NCBI GenBank assembly: GCA_027673765.1
Contig: JAQDWB010000012.1
Span: 1 to 64,000 of the forward strand
Length of the DNA stretch: 64,000 bases
Direction of reading: 5' to 3'
Source of the DNA: Coriobacteriaceae bacterium AM113-163
GTDB taxonomy: Bacteria > Actinomycetota > Coriobacteriia > Coriobacteriales > Coriobacteriaceae
Both the position numbers and the translations under genes were made by a program. Below, one piece after another: positions 16,867 through 26,045 of the stretch. A model generated the notes under the pieces. That model saw nothing but the letters and a program-made list of their open reading frames with translations. It did no database searches and was not told the DNA's origin. How positions within the stretch are numbered: the first letter of the stretch is position 1; the number at the start of each line of letters is the position of its first letter.

Positions 16867-17745
16867 ATGAACAAGCCGAGTGTTTCTGCTGGTGTCGTTG
16901 CCGGCGTTGCTCTGGGAGCCGCGGCGCTTGGTGCGGCCGCGGTCGCTGTTCGTGCTGCCTGTCTGCAGGTTGCGCGAACCCGCAATGGGTTGGCGCGTGT
17001 GAAACGCGTGCACGATGAGGGCGGCGATGAGATTCGCGTGTTGGTGCAAGGCGGCGTCTACCAAAGCGCAAGCTACGTTGGCGAGCGTTGGGCGGAGCCC
17101 GTCTTTGCGTACTATCGTGCGTTTGACGATGCGTTTGAGGCCGAGGATGCAATGCGTGACGCTTATGGTCACGGTATCGACCGTGTGCTTATGCTGGGCG
17201 GCGGCGGGTTTGCCTATCCCAAGTTTGCGCTGATGTCGCACGAGAGCTTGCGCATGGATGTCATTGAGTACGATGCCGAGATTACGCGCCTGGCGCGCCG
17301 TTGGTTCTACCTGGACGAGCTGGAACGCACGGTGGGCGATCGCTTGCGGGTGATTACCGCCGAGGCTCGCTCGTATCTGGGTGTGACGAGCGTGGGCCAT
17401 CGTCGCTACGACGTGGTCGTGAGCGATTGCTTTGGCGGTGCCGAGCCCGTGCGCGAGCTGGCGACCGTTGAGGCGCTGCGTCTGGCGCGGGGCAGCCTGA
17501 ACCCTGGGGGTATCTACGTGGCCAATATCGTGAGCGCAAACGAGGGGAGCGATGTGACGTTCCTTCGCGACTGCGCTGCCACGGCACTCGAGGTATTCGC
17601 CCACGCCTGGGTGGTCCCATGCGGCGATGCAGAGTTCGGCGGCGAGGAGAATTATCTGCTCATCGCCAGCGACGGCGACTACGCCTTTGCCGAAGCTGTG
17701 CCCTTCGACACCGACTTCCTCGGCACCGTCCTTCACGACAAGTAA
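16867..17745 (+). CDS. Spermidine-synthase-like protein with N-terminal membrane anchor
   Basis: A 292-residue Rossmann-fold protein resembling spermidine synthase. RVLMLGGGGFAYPKF is the nucleotide-binding loop, MDVIEYDAEITRLARRWF the acidic strand and its helix, and YDVVVSDCFGG the fourth strand; the true polyamine synthases carry a key Asp and Tyr here that are not clearly aligned. Residues ~8-32 (GVVAGVALGAAALGAAAVAV) are an Ala/Gly-rich hydrophobic segment, probably a membrane anchor. The ATG follows the elp3 stop without a gap (ctctaaATG), so the genes are co-transcribed. Whether it makes polyamines is doubtful; membrane-bound relatives of unknown role are common. Confidence 0.75.
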   Translation: MNKPSVSAGVVAGVALGAAALGAAAVAVRAACLQVARTRNGLARVKRVHDEGGDEIRVLVQGGVYQSASYVGERWAEPVFAYYRAFDDAFEAEDAMRDAYGHGIDRVLMLGGGGFAYPKFALMSHESLRMDVIEYDAEITRLARRWFYLDELERTVGDRLRVITAEARSYLGVTSVGHRRYDVVVSDCFGGAEPVRELATVEALRLARGSLNPGGIYVANIVSANEGSDVTFLRDCAATALEVFAHAWVVPCGDAEFGGEENYLLIASDGDYAFAEAVPFDTDFLGTVLHDK

Positions 17746-17772
17746 GTCTCCCCGTCCCAAAAAAGACTGGTC

Positions 17773-20217
17773 CTAGGCGTGGTCGCGCCAGCTGCGGACA
17801 CGCTGCTTCATGCCCTCTATGTCGAGCACGCCTTCGGCAAAACCCTTGCGCACGAGCTCTTCGGGAACAAACTCGTCGTAGCGGTCAAAGTAAGGCACCT
17901 CGCCAGGATAGACGAGCTCGATGGGATCGAAGTCCTTCTCGGCCTCGGCGGCGAGCACCTCAAAGAACGTCTCCTCGTCGGCCTTCATCTTGAACTGCAT
18001 AAAGTATGGACGCGACGAATCGAGCCCGCGAAGGCCAAGCTCCGCGGCGCATTTAATCTTGAGCACGCGCTCGAGTGCCAAAAAGGCGTAACTGCCCAGC
18101 CAGGGGAAGAGCACCCAGGTATCGCCGCCCAGGTTGATGAGCGGCTTGGTTCCCGCACCCGAAATCTCGGCCGTATGACGAGCCTGTGCTAAGCGGGCCC
18201 GTGCGTTACCCATAAGGTACGGATATGCCGCGTGCTCGTTGAGCGCCTTGCGCATGCGCTCGAGTACGTGTGTATTGATGTCGCCGGGGCAGTCGCCAAA
18301 GTAGGCCGGCACCCGGCCCTTGACCTGCGTGGCAAAGACGGTGTGGCGCCTCCAGTCCACTTCCTCGACAATCCAGCAGTGTCCGGCGATGGCGATGCGC
18401 TCACCGGGCGGTGGCGGATTGACGATCGTGCCCAACTCGGCCGACTCGCTGCGAACGGTGAACTCCTCGTTTTCCTGGAATACGGCGTAGAACTTAAAGT
18501 TGTTAATGATGCGCTCACCCGCGAGACCCACGATGAGCCCACCGCCCTCGGTGACTTGGATATGGTCGATCTTAATGAGGTGACGCAGCAGTACGCGATA
18601 GTCATCGGCCGAGACGCGGTGGAAATAGCTGAGCGTGAGCACACGCTGGGCAAGCTCGGCCGGTGTGAGCTCGCCGGTGCTGGCGAGCGTCGACATGGTC
18701 TGGTGATAGAGCAAACTGTAGGGGAGCCGATCGAGCTCGGGTGGCTCGACCCACTTTTCTTCGCGATAGAGTTGTACGAGTGCGATGCCCTGTAGGAGCT
18801 TCCAGGGAATGGTCTCGGGCATCATCGTGCGCGGCTCGGGCTCCTCCTCGCGCATGACAAACCACATCTCGGGCGGAAGATCGCGGCGGCCTGTGCGCCC
18901 CATGCGCTGCAAAAAGGAGCTGACGGTAAACGGTGCATCGATCTGGAACGCGCGCTCCAGGCGACCGATATCAATGCCGAGCTCCAACGTGGAGGTGGCG
19001 ACGGTTGTCTGTGCCTGTTCCTCGTCGCGCATGAGCTCCTCGGCGGTCTCGCGTAGCGATGCCGAGAGGTTGCCATGATGGATGAGGAAGCGGTCTGGCT
19101 CGTGCCGGTTTTCACAGTAGCTGCGCAACATGGAGCACACGGCCTCTGCCTCCTCGCGCGAGTTGGCAAAGACCAGGCACTTGCGGCCGCGCGTATGCTC
19201 AAAGATATAGCCCATACCGGGGTCGGCGTTTTCGGGCGCCGTGTCGGTGGGGTTGAGAAGCGCCTGCTCGGTCGCACGTGGGATGTCGACTTCGCCCTCG
19301 GGGGCCGAGGAAGTGCGACGGTCTTTGGGAGCGGCCTTGCCCCGCGCCTGCTCACGACGTTGATGGTGTTCTTCCTGTGTAAGCTGTCCGCTGTGGCACA
19401 TGTCTTGTCCGGATGCGGGCAGCGCCGCGGGCGCCGCCGTCTCAATACGCTCGCAAGCAAGCACTTCGGCCTCTTGAGGACCTGTGCTCTCGAATCCTCG
19501 CTGCTGCGCCTGGGGACCCGAGTTGTAGAAGTGCTCCATGGAGATACGCCACACGCGGCGCGGCTCCTCAAAACGGGGGATAACGCAATCGCGTCCCGTT
19601 CCCTGTGAGAGAAAGGCACCCGTGCGCTCGGGGTCGCCGATGGTGGCTGAAAGGCCAATGCGGCGGGGCTGCACGCCTGCCATGCGCGAGAGGCGCTCGA
19701 TAAGGCAGAGCGTCTGCCCGCCGCGGTCGCCGCGCATGAGCGAATGGACTTCGTCGATAACCACATAGCGCAGGTCGCAGAACATACGCGGGATCGCCAT
19801 GTGCTTATGGATCAGGAGCGCCTCGAGTGACTCGGGTGTAATCTGCAAAATGCCGCTCGGCTTTTTGATGAGCTTAGCCTTGTGCGACTGCGAGACATCA
19901 CCATGCCAGTGCCAGACAGGGATATCGGCCTCTTCGCAGAGGTCGTTGAGGCGAACGAACTGGTCGTTGATGAGTGCCTTGAGGGGGCCAATGTAGAGGG
20001 CGCCCACGCTTGCGGGCGGGTTCTCCCAAAACTCGGTCAGGATGGGAAAGAAGGCTGCCTCGGTTTTGCCGGAAGCCGTGGATGCCGTCAGGAGCACATT
20101 ATCTTGCGTGTTAAAGATGGCATCAGCTGCTGCAACCTGGATAGAGCGTAGGCTCTCCCAATCGTGGGAGTAGATGAAGTCTTGGATAAACGGGGCGTAG
20201 CGGTCAAAGGCGTTCAC
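17773..20217 (-). CDS. Lhr/BrxHI-like DEAD/DEAH-box helicase
   Basis: An 814-residue superfamily-2 helicase. Walker A is TASTASGKT (~44-52), the box II motif is DEVH (~155-158, VVIDEVHSLMRG), motif III is LSATIGD (~189-195) and motif VI is QRMGRTGRRD. The C-terminal part resembles the Lhr core found in BREX BrxHI helicases. Between the two RecA-like lobes (~235-335) is a low-complexity insert rich in Gln, Glu and Ala (QAQQRGFESTGPQEAEV). GTG at 20217 is the start: AGGAGG lies four bases upstream, whereas the in-frame TTG at 20259 has none. It is third in a TerB-ATPase-helicase cassette, 116 bases after the ATPase stop with a hairpin repeat between. Confidence 0.88.
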   Translation of the reverse strand: MNAFDRYAPFIQDFIYSHDWESLRSIQVAAADAIFNTQDNVLLTASTASGKTEAAFFPILTEFWENPPASVGALYIGPLKALINDQFVRLNDLCEEADIPVWHWHGDVSQSHKAKLIKKPSGILQITPESLEALLIHKHMAIPRMFCDLRYVVIDEVHSLMRGDRGGQTLCLIERLSRMAGVQPRRIGLSATIGDPERTGAFLSQGTGRDCVIPRFEEPRRVWRISMEHFYNSGPQAQQRGFESTGPQEAEVLACERIETAAPAALPASGQDMCHSGQLTQEEHHQRREQARGKAAPKDRRTSSAPEGEVDIPRATEQALLNPTDTAPENADPGMGYIFEHTRGRKCLVFANSREEAEAVCSMLRSYCENRHEPDRFLIHHGNLSASLRETAEELMRDEEQAQTTVATSTLELGIDIGRLERAFQIDAPFTVSSFLQRMGRTGRRDLPPEMWFVMREEEPEPRTMMPETIPWKLLQGIALVQLYREEKWVEPPELDRLPYSLLYHQTMSTLASTGELTPAELAQRVLTLSYFHRVSADDYRVLLRHLIKIDHIQVTEGGGLIVGLAGERIINNFKFYAVFQENEEFTVRSESAELGTIVNPPPPGERIAIAGHCWIVEEVDWRRHTVFATQVKGRVPAYFGDCPGDINTHVLERMRKALNEHAAYPYLMGNARARLAQARHTAEISGAGTKPLINLGGDTWVLFPWLGSYAFLALERVLKIKCAAELGLRGLDSSRPYFMQFKMKADEETFFEVLAAEAEKDFDPIELVYPGEVPYFDRYDEFVPEELVRKGFAEGVLDIEGMKQRVRSWRDHA

Positions 20218-20300
20218 GGGGCCTCCTTTCAACAACGAATCTCTCAACGCGGCTGGCAACGGCTTGCTGCATTACTGCTTCAACGTTTGCCCAGATAAAA

Positions 20301-20333
20301 CCTGCCAAAATAAACCTGTCCCTTTTTGGTAGG
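20301..20333. repeat. REP-like hairpin between the ATPase and helicase genes
   Basis: The stem cctgccaaaa (20301-20310) pairs with ttttggtagg (20324-20333, one G-T), enclosing aaacctgtccc. It touches the ATPase stop codon at 20334. It resembles the gggacagg repeat at 6192-6210 and may modulate read-through to the helicase gene. Confidence 0.6.
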
Positions 20334-21638
20334 TTAGATGGTGAACTCGGCGAAGTTGCGGTCGCCGCCTGCGGTGCCGGTGTCGCCTGTTGCGGCTGCC
20401 GGCGCCAGCGCGTCGCCGCCGACGCTTTGCAGCAGCTCGGCCACGTTGGCGTCGGGGTTTTGGCATAGGATGTCGAGCAACTCGATAAAGTCACGAATGA
20501 CTTCACGCGGCGTCAGATGCGTGTCGGCTCCCACACGACCGAACTCGATCTTGAGGAAGTCCACCAAGTCGTTCTCGGTAAGCGTGGGCGTCCAGCCAAA
20601 GTAGCCGGCGTGAATTTGCATGAGTTTTTCGATGAGCACCAGTAGCTCCTCGTAGGTGAGCGGCTGCAGGCGGATGATGGGTGCGAGCATGTCCTTAAGG
20701 TCCTCACGCGCAAAGCGACCCTGAGCGAGTCGGCTGCGCAGAGCCTCGTAGGAGAACACGCCGCGGCGGCGGTCTTCGATGGAGGTTGGCGTGCCGCCCA
20801 TGATCATGCCCAGGTACTGCGCCTTGCCCTGAAGTGTGTCGTTGTACATGGTCAGGATCTTCTCGTAGTTGTACTGGCGCGTGATGGCATTGGGAATCTT
20901 ATATAGATTCACGAGCTCGTCGATGAGCACCAGCATGCCCTTGTAGCCACTGCAAACCAAAAAACGCGCGATGAGTTTGACGTAGTCGTACCAGTCGTCA
21001 TCGCTGATGATGGTCGAGGAGCCCAGCTCGGCGCGCGCCTCGCTCTTGGTGCGGTATTCGCCGCGAATCCATTTGGTTACGCGGCTCATAGCTTCTTCGT
21101 CGCCCTCGGATACGGCCGCGCGGTAGCGGCGGAGCATGCGGGCGAAGTCAAAGCCGTGGACCATCTCCTCGAGCGGGGCCAGTTGGGCATTGACGACCGA
21201 CTCGTCGACGTCGGCACACGAGGCGACCCAGCGATCCAGAATAAGGTTGAGCGCACCGCCCTCGGGGCGCGTCTTGGTCGATATATTGCGGATGAGCTCG
21301 CGGTAGGTGGCAAGACCTTGTCCCTGACCGCCCTGCAGGCGGCGCTCGGGCGACAGGTCGGCATCAGCGACGACGAATCCCTCGCCCATGGCGTGCGTGC
21401 GGATAGTCTGGAGCAAAAAGCTCTTGCCGGCGCCGTAACGACCGACCAGAAAGCGGAAGCTCGCGCCACCGTCGGCGATGAGACTCAGATCGGTGAGCAG
21501 GGCGCGGATCTCGACCTCGCGCCCTACGGTGATGTAAGGAAGGCCGATGCGCGGGACCACGCCGCCCTTGAGCGAGTTGAGAATGACGGCAGCGACGCGC
21601 TTGGGCACGCGAGGTGCTGCGGATGCGGTATCACTCAT
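20334..21638 (-). CDS. BrxD-like (DUF2791) P-loop ATPase
   Basis: A 434-residue ATP-binding protein of the DUF2791 type, the family that includes BrxD of type 2 BREX systems. Walker A is GRYGAGKS (~66-73). The protein continues FLLQTIRTHA and FVVADADLSPERRLQG, and Walker B is MLVLIDE at ~235. Later LTENDLVDFL and PREVIRDFIELLDILCQNPD fit the family's C-terminal helical half. The last ~35 residues are Ala/Gly-rich. The ATG at 21638 overlaps the end of the TerB gene by eight bases, so the two are translationally coupled. Family members are thought to load or regulate partner proteins on DNA; that role here is inference. Confidence 0.87.
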   Translation of the reverse strand: MSDTASAAPRVPKRVAAVILNSLKGGVVPRIGLPYITVGREVEIRALLTDLSLIADGGASFRFLVGRYGAGKSFLLQTIRTHAMGEGFVVADADLSPERRLQGGQGQGLATYRELIRNISTKTRPEGGALNLILDRWVASCADVDESVVNAQLAPLEEMVHGFDFARMLRRYRAAVSEGDEEAMSRVTKWIRGEYRTKSEARAELGSSTIISDDDWYDYVKLIARFLVCSGYKGMLVLIDELVNLYKIPNAITRQYNYEKILTMYNDTLQGKAQYLGMIMGGTPTSIEDRRRGVFSYEALRSRLAQGRFAREDLKDMLAPIIRLQPLTYEELLVLIEKLMQIHAGYFGWTPTLTENDLVDFLKIEFGRVGADTHLTPREVIRDFIELLDILCQNPDANVAELLQSVGGDALAPAAATGDTGTAGGDRNFAEFTI

Positions 21639-23391
21639 GGTCTAGGTATCCTCTCACGTCTGCTTCGTAGTCCTCGATAATCTGCGGCCCTGCCGCGCTA
21701 AATTCAATCACGGTGTCGCCCACCAGGTCAAAGAGCGCCTCGTTGATGGTATCGACGAGCATGTCCTCGCTCTGCTCCGATTGCACTACCGCCGATTCCG
21801 CCTGTACTGCGTTGTGCTCGAGCAGCGCGCGGAGATAGGCGTCTGCGGCGGGCGCGAGTTCGTTCGTGGCGTCAGCGGGCGTAGCAGCTGCGAACGCGGG
21901 CGTCGGCGCGAGAAGCGGTGCCACGACACCAAACTGTTCGGTGGATATGGTCGGCTCGTCGGACTCGTCCTGCCCTGCGGCCGCCGCGACCGCCTCGACC
22001 GTCGCGTCGGCTACGGGCTCGGCTTCCGGTTGCCCTGAGTCCGCTGCCTCGGCTTCTGCGGACGCGCCGTCCTCGCGTTCCTCGTCGATCAAAAGCGCTT
22101 CGCGCGTTTGTGCGGCAGCGCTCCGAATGTGCCCCAGCTGGCTCAAATCGATATCGATCTTGACGGGCTGGTGTGCGGCGTCCCACGAAAGCCATGCCAC
22201 AATCTCGTCATCGATAATCTTGGTCAGATATTTGGGGACCTTTTCTTCCTTCAGGGGATGGGCAGGGTCCAGGGCCAGGCGCAGGCGTTGGTCGCAGGCG
22301 CGCATCATCTCGCCAAGTTTGCTGCTCTTTTGTCTGCTGCCGTGAATCCGCATGCATTCCCAAAAACCGTTTTGGCAACGGTAGATATGGATGGGGTCCA
22401 GACGGTATTCGCAGTCCTCGTGGCGCTCGGGCGCAAAGAATACGGCCGAGGCAAACATGGTGTAGGGCATTGCCGTCTCCTCCCCAAATAAACTTGCCAC
22501 GATGCCGGTCTTTCGGTGCGTGTCATAGTAGCGCGCCATGCGGACATACACGGCGCACGCCACGTGGCGCAGATCGCGGTGGTGGCTGCGGTCGAGCCGC
22601 GAGTTACTTAGGTTGTACGTGGAGAGGGCGTTGATGGCGGCCATGAGTCGCTCCTCGCGCACCTCATCGGGCGGAAGGGGGAGCGTGGGCTCGGAGGTTT
22701 TGCGACGCTTGGGTGCCGGGTCAGACGGCGTCGGTGCTGGTACAAGGTCTCGTGCCGCGCGCCGCAGTTCGATAAGGGCGTTATCGAACATGACGGTTTT
22801 AGAGTCGCGAAGCAGCTTGGGGTCGAGCCCGTGGAACACGGCGTAATCTTGCAGCCACACGCGCGCAAACCGGTCGATGCCGGGCTCGAAGGCGCGATAG
22901 ACATCCCAAAAAGCCTTGATCTTGTTAAAACCATCGAGTGGATTATCTACGCCAATGCCGCAAATCAGCTCATAGAGATACAGAAAGGCAAAGGACGTAG
23001 ACGTTTCCTCGACGGTTCCGCGGCGCACTTGGGCACGCCAGGTAAAGTAGCCGCGCAGCTGCCGGTCGCTCATGGCATTGTAGGTGGGAAAGTACGACTT
23101 AAAGGTGCCGTTGTAGGGGCAGTCGTCCTCAAAGTCGGCCATCAGCAGGCCTTGGCGGTAGAAAAGCTCGGCTTCCGAAAGCCAACGACCCGCGCCGCCC
23201 TTGGGGTCATCCTGCCAGCGCGATATCTCGCGCATTTTGCGGTACTGGTCGGGGAGGAAATTCTGCATCTGTCGGCCGGTTTTGAGAATCGGCTCGTCTG
23301 CGTAGATTTCGTTTGAGAAGCGGGCGGACTGATGGGTCCGGGCCTCGGCCATAATGCGCTCGATGAGCATCTTGATGTCCTGGTCGGCCAC
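21631..23391 (-). CDS. TerB-N/TerB-C domain protein
   Basis: A 586-residue protein with the two conserved ends of the TerB_N-TerB_C family linked to Ter-type stress and defence systems. The N-terminal domain (~60-170) shows YFPTYNAMSDRQLRGYFTWR then AFLYLYELICGIG. The C-terminal part has KIDIDLSQLGHIRSAAAQTREALL and, at the very end, DMLVDTINEALFDLVGDTVI then IIEDYEADV, typical of TerB_C. Between them lies a low-complexity Ala/Glu stretch (~425-520). The GTG at 23391 follows GGAGAGGAG. It is first in the minus-strand cassette with the ATPase and helicase. A metal- or membrane-sensing role is suggested in the literature on Ter systems but is not shown here. Confidence 0.85.
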   Translation of the reverse strand: MADQDIKMLIERIMAEARTHQSARFSNEIYADEPILKTGRQMQNFLPDQYRKMREISRWQDDPKGGAGRWLSEAELFYRQGLLMADFEDDCPYNGTFKSYFPTYNAMSDRQLRGYFTWRAQVRRGTVEETSTSFAFLYLYELICGIGVDNPLDGFNKIKAFWDVYRAFEPGIDRFARVWLQDYAVFHGLDPKLLRDSKTVMFDNALIELRRAARDLVPAPTPSDPAPKRRKTSEPTLPLPPDEVREERLMAAINALSTYNLSNSRLDRSHHRDLRHVACAVYVRMARYYDTHRKTGIVASLFGEETAMPYTMFASAVFFAPERHEDCEYRLDPIHIYRCQNGFWECMRIHGSRQKSSKLGEMMRACDQRLRLALDPAHPLKEEKVPKYLTKIIDDEIVAWLSWDAAHQPVKIDIDLSQLGHIRSAAAQTREALLIDEEREDGASAEAEAADSGQPEAEPVADATVEAVAAAAGQDESDEPTISTEQFGVVAPLLAPTPAFAAATPADATNELAPAADAYLRALLEHNAVQAESAVVQSEQSEDMLVDTINEALFDLVGDTVIEFSAAGPQIIEDYEADVRGYLDHE

Positions 23392-23479
23392 CGCTTCTCC
23401 TCTCCTAACGCAGCTTCGGTGACCTCATATCATAGCACAGCATCAAACAGGTGTTCGAGATACTGCTGCGTAGATAGAT

Positions 23480-24196
23480 TTAGAACAGGAGGGCGTAGAT
23501 GACGGCGATGACGACGGAGGGGAGCATATTGGCCGTGCGGAAGGTCTGAGGACGGATGAGGTTGACGCCGACGCAGAAGATGAGCATGGAGCCTACGAGC
23601 GAAAGGCTGTTGAGGGCTGCTGTGGTCATGATGGGGGAGAGCGCGCCGGCAAACAACGTGATCGTCCCCTGGAACACGGCGACGGGCAGGGCGGAGAAGA
23701 TGCAGCCGCGGCCAAGCGAGGCCGTCATGGTGCAGACGATGATGCAGTCCAGTGCGCCCTTGAGGGCAAGCGTTGACCAGTCGCCGAGCAGGCCGTCCTG
23801 GATCGATCCCACAATGGCCATGGCGCCGATGCACACGGTGAGTGAAGTCGAGACAAAAGCGTTGGTGAACTCGTTATCGCCCTCACTGCCAGTCTTGCGC
23901 TTGAGCCATTCGCCAAGGTTCTCGATGGCGGCCTCCAAGTTGATGGCCTCGCCGATGAGCGAACCGAGCGCAAATGAGACGATGAGCATGGTGGTACCGG
24001 TGGTCGCTAGCGCCTTTCCATCGATGATGAGCATCTTTTGCATGGTGCCGCCCAGGCCGATAAACAGGACGCACAGCCCCGATGCTTTCATGAGCGTGTC
24101 TTGGATGCGCGGTGTAATGAAGCGGCCGCCCGCTAATCCCAAAAGACCGCCCGCAACTAAAAGCGCAACGTTGATGATTGTTCCCAAGCCCGGCAT
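23480..24196 (-). CDS. DUF554 membrane protein
   Basis: A 238-residue integral membrane protein of the DUF554 (YdfK) family, function unknown, possibly a transporter. At least six hydrophobic helices are apparent; the opening MPGLGTIINVALLVAGGLLG and the GSIQDGLLGD turn near the middle fit the family. GGAGG lies just before the ATG at 24196; the in-frame extension to 24265 has no site. It stands alone between the TerB cassette and the surface-protein locus. Confidence 0.88.
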   Translation of the reverse strand: MPGLGTIINVALLVAGGLLGLAGGRFITPRIQDTLMKASGLCVLFIGLGGTMQKMLIIDGKALATTGTTMLIVSFALGSLIGEAINLEAAIENLGEWLKRKTGSEGDNEFTNAFVSTSLTVCIGAMAIVGSIQDGLLGDWSTLALKGALDCIIVCTMTASLGRGCIFSALPVAVFQGTITLFAGALSPIMTTAALNSLSLVGSMLIFCVGVNLIRPQTFRTANMLPSVVIAVIYALLF

Positions 24197-24314
24197 GAGC
24201 CCTCCTGTATTGATGCCAACGTGGCAATCGTAGCAGAACGAAATGCGAGGCACATCGCGACTCATCTAATACGTTATATAAGTGGTATTAGGAATGATGC
24301 GCAGCATTTAAGCC

Positions 24315-25745
24315 TCAGGTGGTTGTCGGGACATAGGGATAGTAGTCAAAGCGCAGTGTCATAAGCCGCTGTGGGGATTCAATAGCCGCGGCGATGATAT
24401 TGGCATCGCGGGCACGATCAAACCCTTCGAGTTCGATCTGATACGAGACGTCTTGCATAATGTCCAGACGTCGCCAGGCTAGAAGTGTGTCGCCATCGAA
24501 TTCCAAGGTCTTGCCTCCGTCTGGGGCAACGGCGTATAGACGCAGTTTAGCGGTGGTTGCAGGGTCGACAACCGTGACCTTTTTAATTTCGTTTCGAGTA
24601 TTCTTGGCGCCCAACAAGGTGAGCAGTGTTGGGGCCACGACCTCGCCTGATGGCAAAAAGACGACTTCGATGGATTCGGGAAATGCGATGATGGCCGACT
24701 TGCGGACGGGCTGATTGGCGGCGGCAACTTCGATGTTTGCAGCATCGATGACCTCTGTGTGGTCGAGGGCGGCAAGCACGCAGCAGTTACCTTCATCGAT
24801 CTCCTGAGGATCAGCAAGCCCCAGACTGTCCGCGAGCTCGGGATCGTTTGGACCGGTAGCGGGCTCATTCGGTGCTTCGAAAGAAGCTGGGACGCTGTTT
24901 GTCGGCGACAGCGTGTCGCCCGCACCTGCTTCTTTGTCCGTGCTCTCTTCTTGTATGGTTGCGTTGATGGGTTCGTCGTTTGAGGGGAGCGTCTTGGCGT
25001 CAAGCGCGGAGGGGAGAATTCTGATGGCTCCGGATCCGTTCCACTCCATTTCGAGAAGCGCCGGGTCGGCAAGAATGCGTTGCCTGCTTTGCGCGTGGGC
25101 ATCGATTTCAATAGGGCCTGCCTCTGTCCCTCGTGTAAGGCTGAGTGATCCGGCTGACTTCTCGAAATGAGCGTCTGTGTCTTTGGTGCTGACGGCGTAG
25201 AACAGCAGGGATGCTTCTCCCGCCGCGATGGCATCGGTGTCGGCTTTGGTCAGCCGCAACGATGCTGTGAATGAGAGGGTGGGCTGCACATCGTCTGCAT
25301 TCGTGGCGGCGCAGCCCAGACATATACCGCCTCCTTTCTCGAAAAACGCACCGTCGAAGGCGACCTTCGCTCCGTTCGCCGAGTCATCGACCGAAGCGAT
25401 GTCGATGCGCAGCTCTAAATTGCATGGATCGCCATCTGCATCGAGCACAACCGAGCGCCATGTGCAGACGGCGCACCCCGCCTGGGAGCCGTTTGCCTTG
25501 TTCGAACGATTGATATCCACGACTATCGAGCCGTCCGTATTACGACGAAGGCATCCCGAGGTTGAGATTGCGGCCTGTGCGATCGAAAAACGCTTGCACG
25601 CAATGGCGCTCGACGGATTTGGTGCAGAGCTTAGGGCTGCTGGTAAGGAGTCCGCCATGACGGGAGTCGCCCAAGCGGCGACAGGCGTTCCGGTTGCGAG
25701 CGCGCCGCAGAGTGCGACGACGGGCAAAAGGTTCTTCGATGCCAT
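24315..25745 (-). CDS. Secreted cysteine-containing protein of unknown function
   Basis: A 476-residue predicted exported protein. A signal peptide covers ~1-32 (LLPVVALCGALATGTPVAAW then ATPVMA). The mature N-terminal domain (~50-230) has spaced cysteines (GCLRR, GCAVC, DPCN, ICLGC) in a beta-rich context. A linker of ~50 residues rich in Pro/Glu/Ser (~275-320) leads to a second beta-rich domain beginning EIDEGNCCVLAA and ending MTLRFDYYPYVPTTT. No sorting signal or membrane anchor is seen. It is the last gene of a five-gene minus-strand locus, 18 bases after the sorting-signal-like small protein. I do not recognise a family; a surface or fimbria-like role is inferred from the neighbours. 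Confidence 0.7.
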   Translation of the reverse strand: MASKNLLPVVALCGALATGTPVAAWATPVMADSLPAALSSAPNPSSAIACKRFSIAQAAISTSGCLRRNTDGSIVVDINRSNKANGSQAGCAVCTWRSVVLDADGDPCNLELRIDIASVDDSANGAKVAFDGAFFEKGGGICLGCAATNADDVQPTLSFTASLRLTKADTDAIAAGEASLLFYAVSTKDTDAHFEKSAGSLSLTRGTEAGPIEIDAHAQSRQRILADPALLEMEWNGSGAIRILPSALDAKTLPSNDEPINATIQEESTDKEAGAGDTLSPTNSVPASFEAPNEPATGPNDPELADSLGLADPQEIDEGNCCVLAALDHTEVIDAANIEVAAANQPVRKSAIIAFPESIEVVFLPSGEVVAPTLLTLLGAKNTRNEIKKVTVVDPATTAKLRLYAVAPDGGKTLEFDGDTLLAWRRLDIMQDVSYQIELEGFDRARDANIIAAAIESPQRLMTLRFDYYPYVPTTT

Positions 25746-25763
25746 GGGGTCTCCTTAGCTAAT

Positions 25764-26045
25764 TTAGTGCGGCCTGTCCGTGTTTCGTTTCTGGCTGCGT
25801 TTGATGTGCAGACCGAGGCCGGCGGTTCCCGCACCTGCTGCCGTGGCGCCTGCTGCCAAGAGCCATCGTCTGTCGTCTGTCTGTGCCAACGGTTCCTTGC
25901 AGTTGCCGCGGTCGAGCTCCGAGAGGTCGACCGTCACTTGCGTGGCGGCCTGCGCCTGTTCTTGCTGGGCAAAGGCCATGGCTGGCCCAAACGCTAGGAT
26001 ACTGACGGCGGCGGCCAGGGCGACGGCCTTATGCCGTGTGCGCAC
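25764..26045 (-). CDS. Small exported protein with sortase-like C-terminal signal
   Basis: A 93-residue protein with a signal peptide (VRTRHKAVALAAAVSILAFG then PAMAFA) and, after ~25 residues, a C-terminal arrangement resembling a sortase signal: LAQTDD, a hydrophobic stretch LLAAGATAAGAGTAGLGLHI, and a basic tail KRSQKRN. Canonical sorting motifs are LPxTG or LAxTG, so LAQTD is off-consensus; a plain tail-anchored membrane protein is the alternative. The GTG start at 26045 overlaps the end of the upstream gene, giving coupling; no strong ribosome site is seen. Confidence 0.55.
   Translation of the reverse strand: MRTRHKAVALAAAVSILAFGPAMAFAQQEQAQAATQVTVDLSELDRGNCKEPLAQTDDRRWLLAAGATAAGAGTAGLGLHIKRSQKRNTDRPH

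Noticed and set aside
15550..17760. A 736-codon minus-strand frame over elp3 and the spermidine-synthase-like gene
   Set aside because: It is antisense to two genes with clear motifs and shows no family features of its own.
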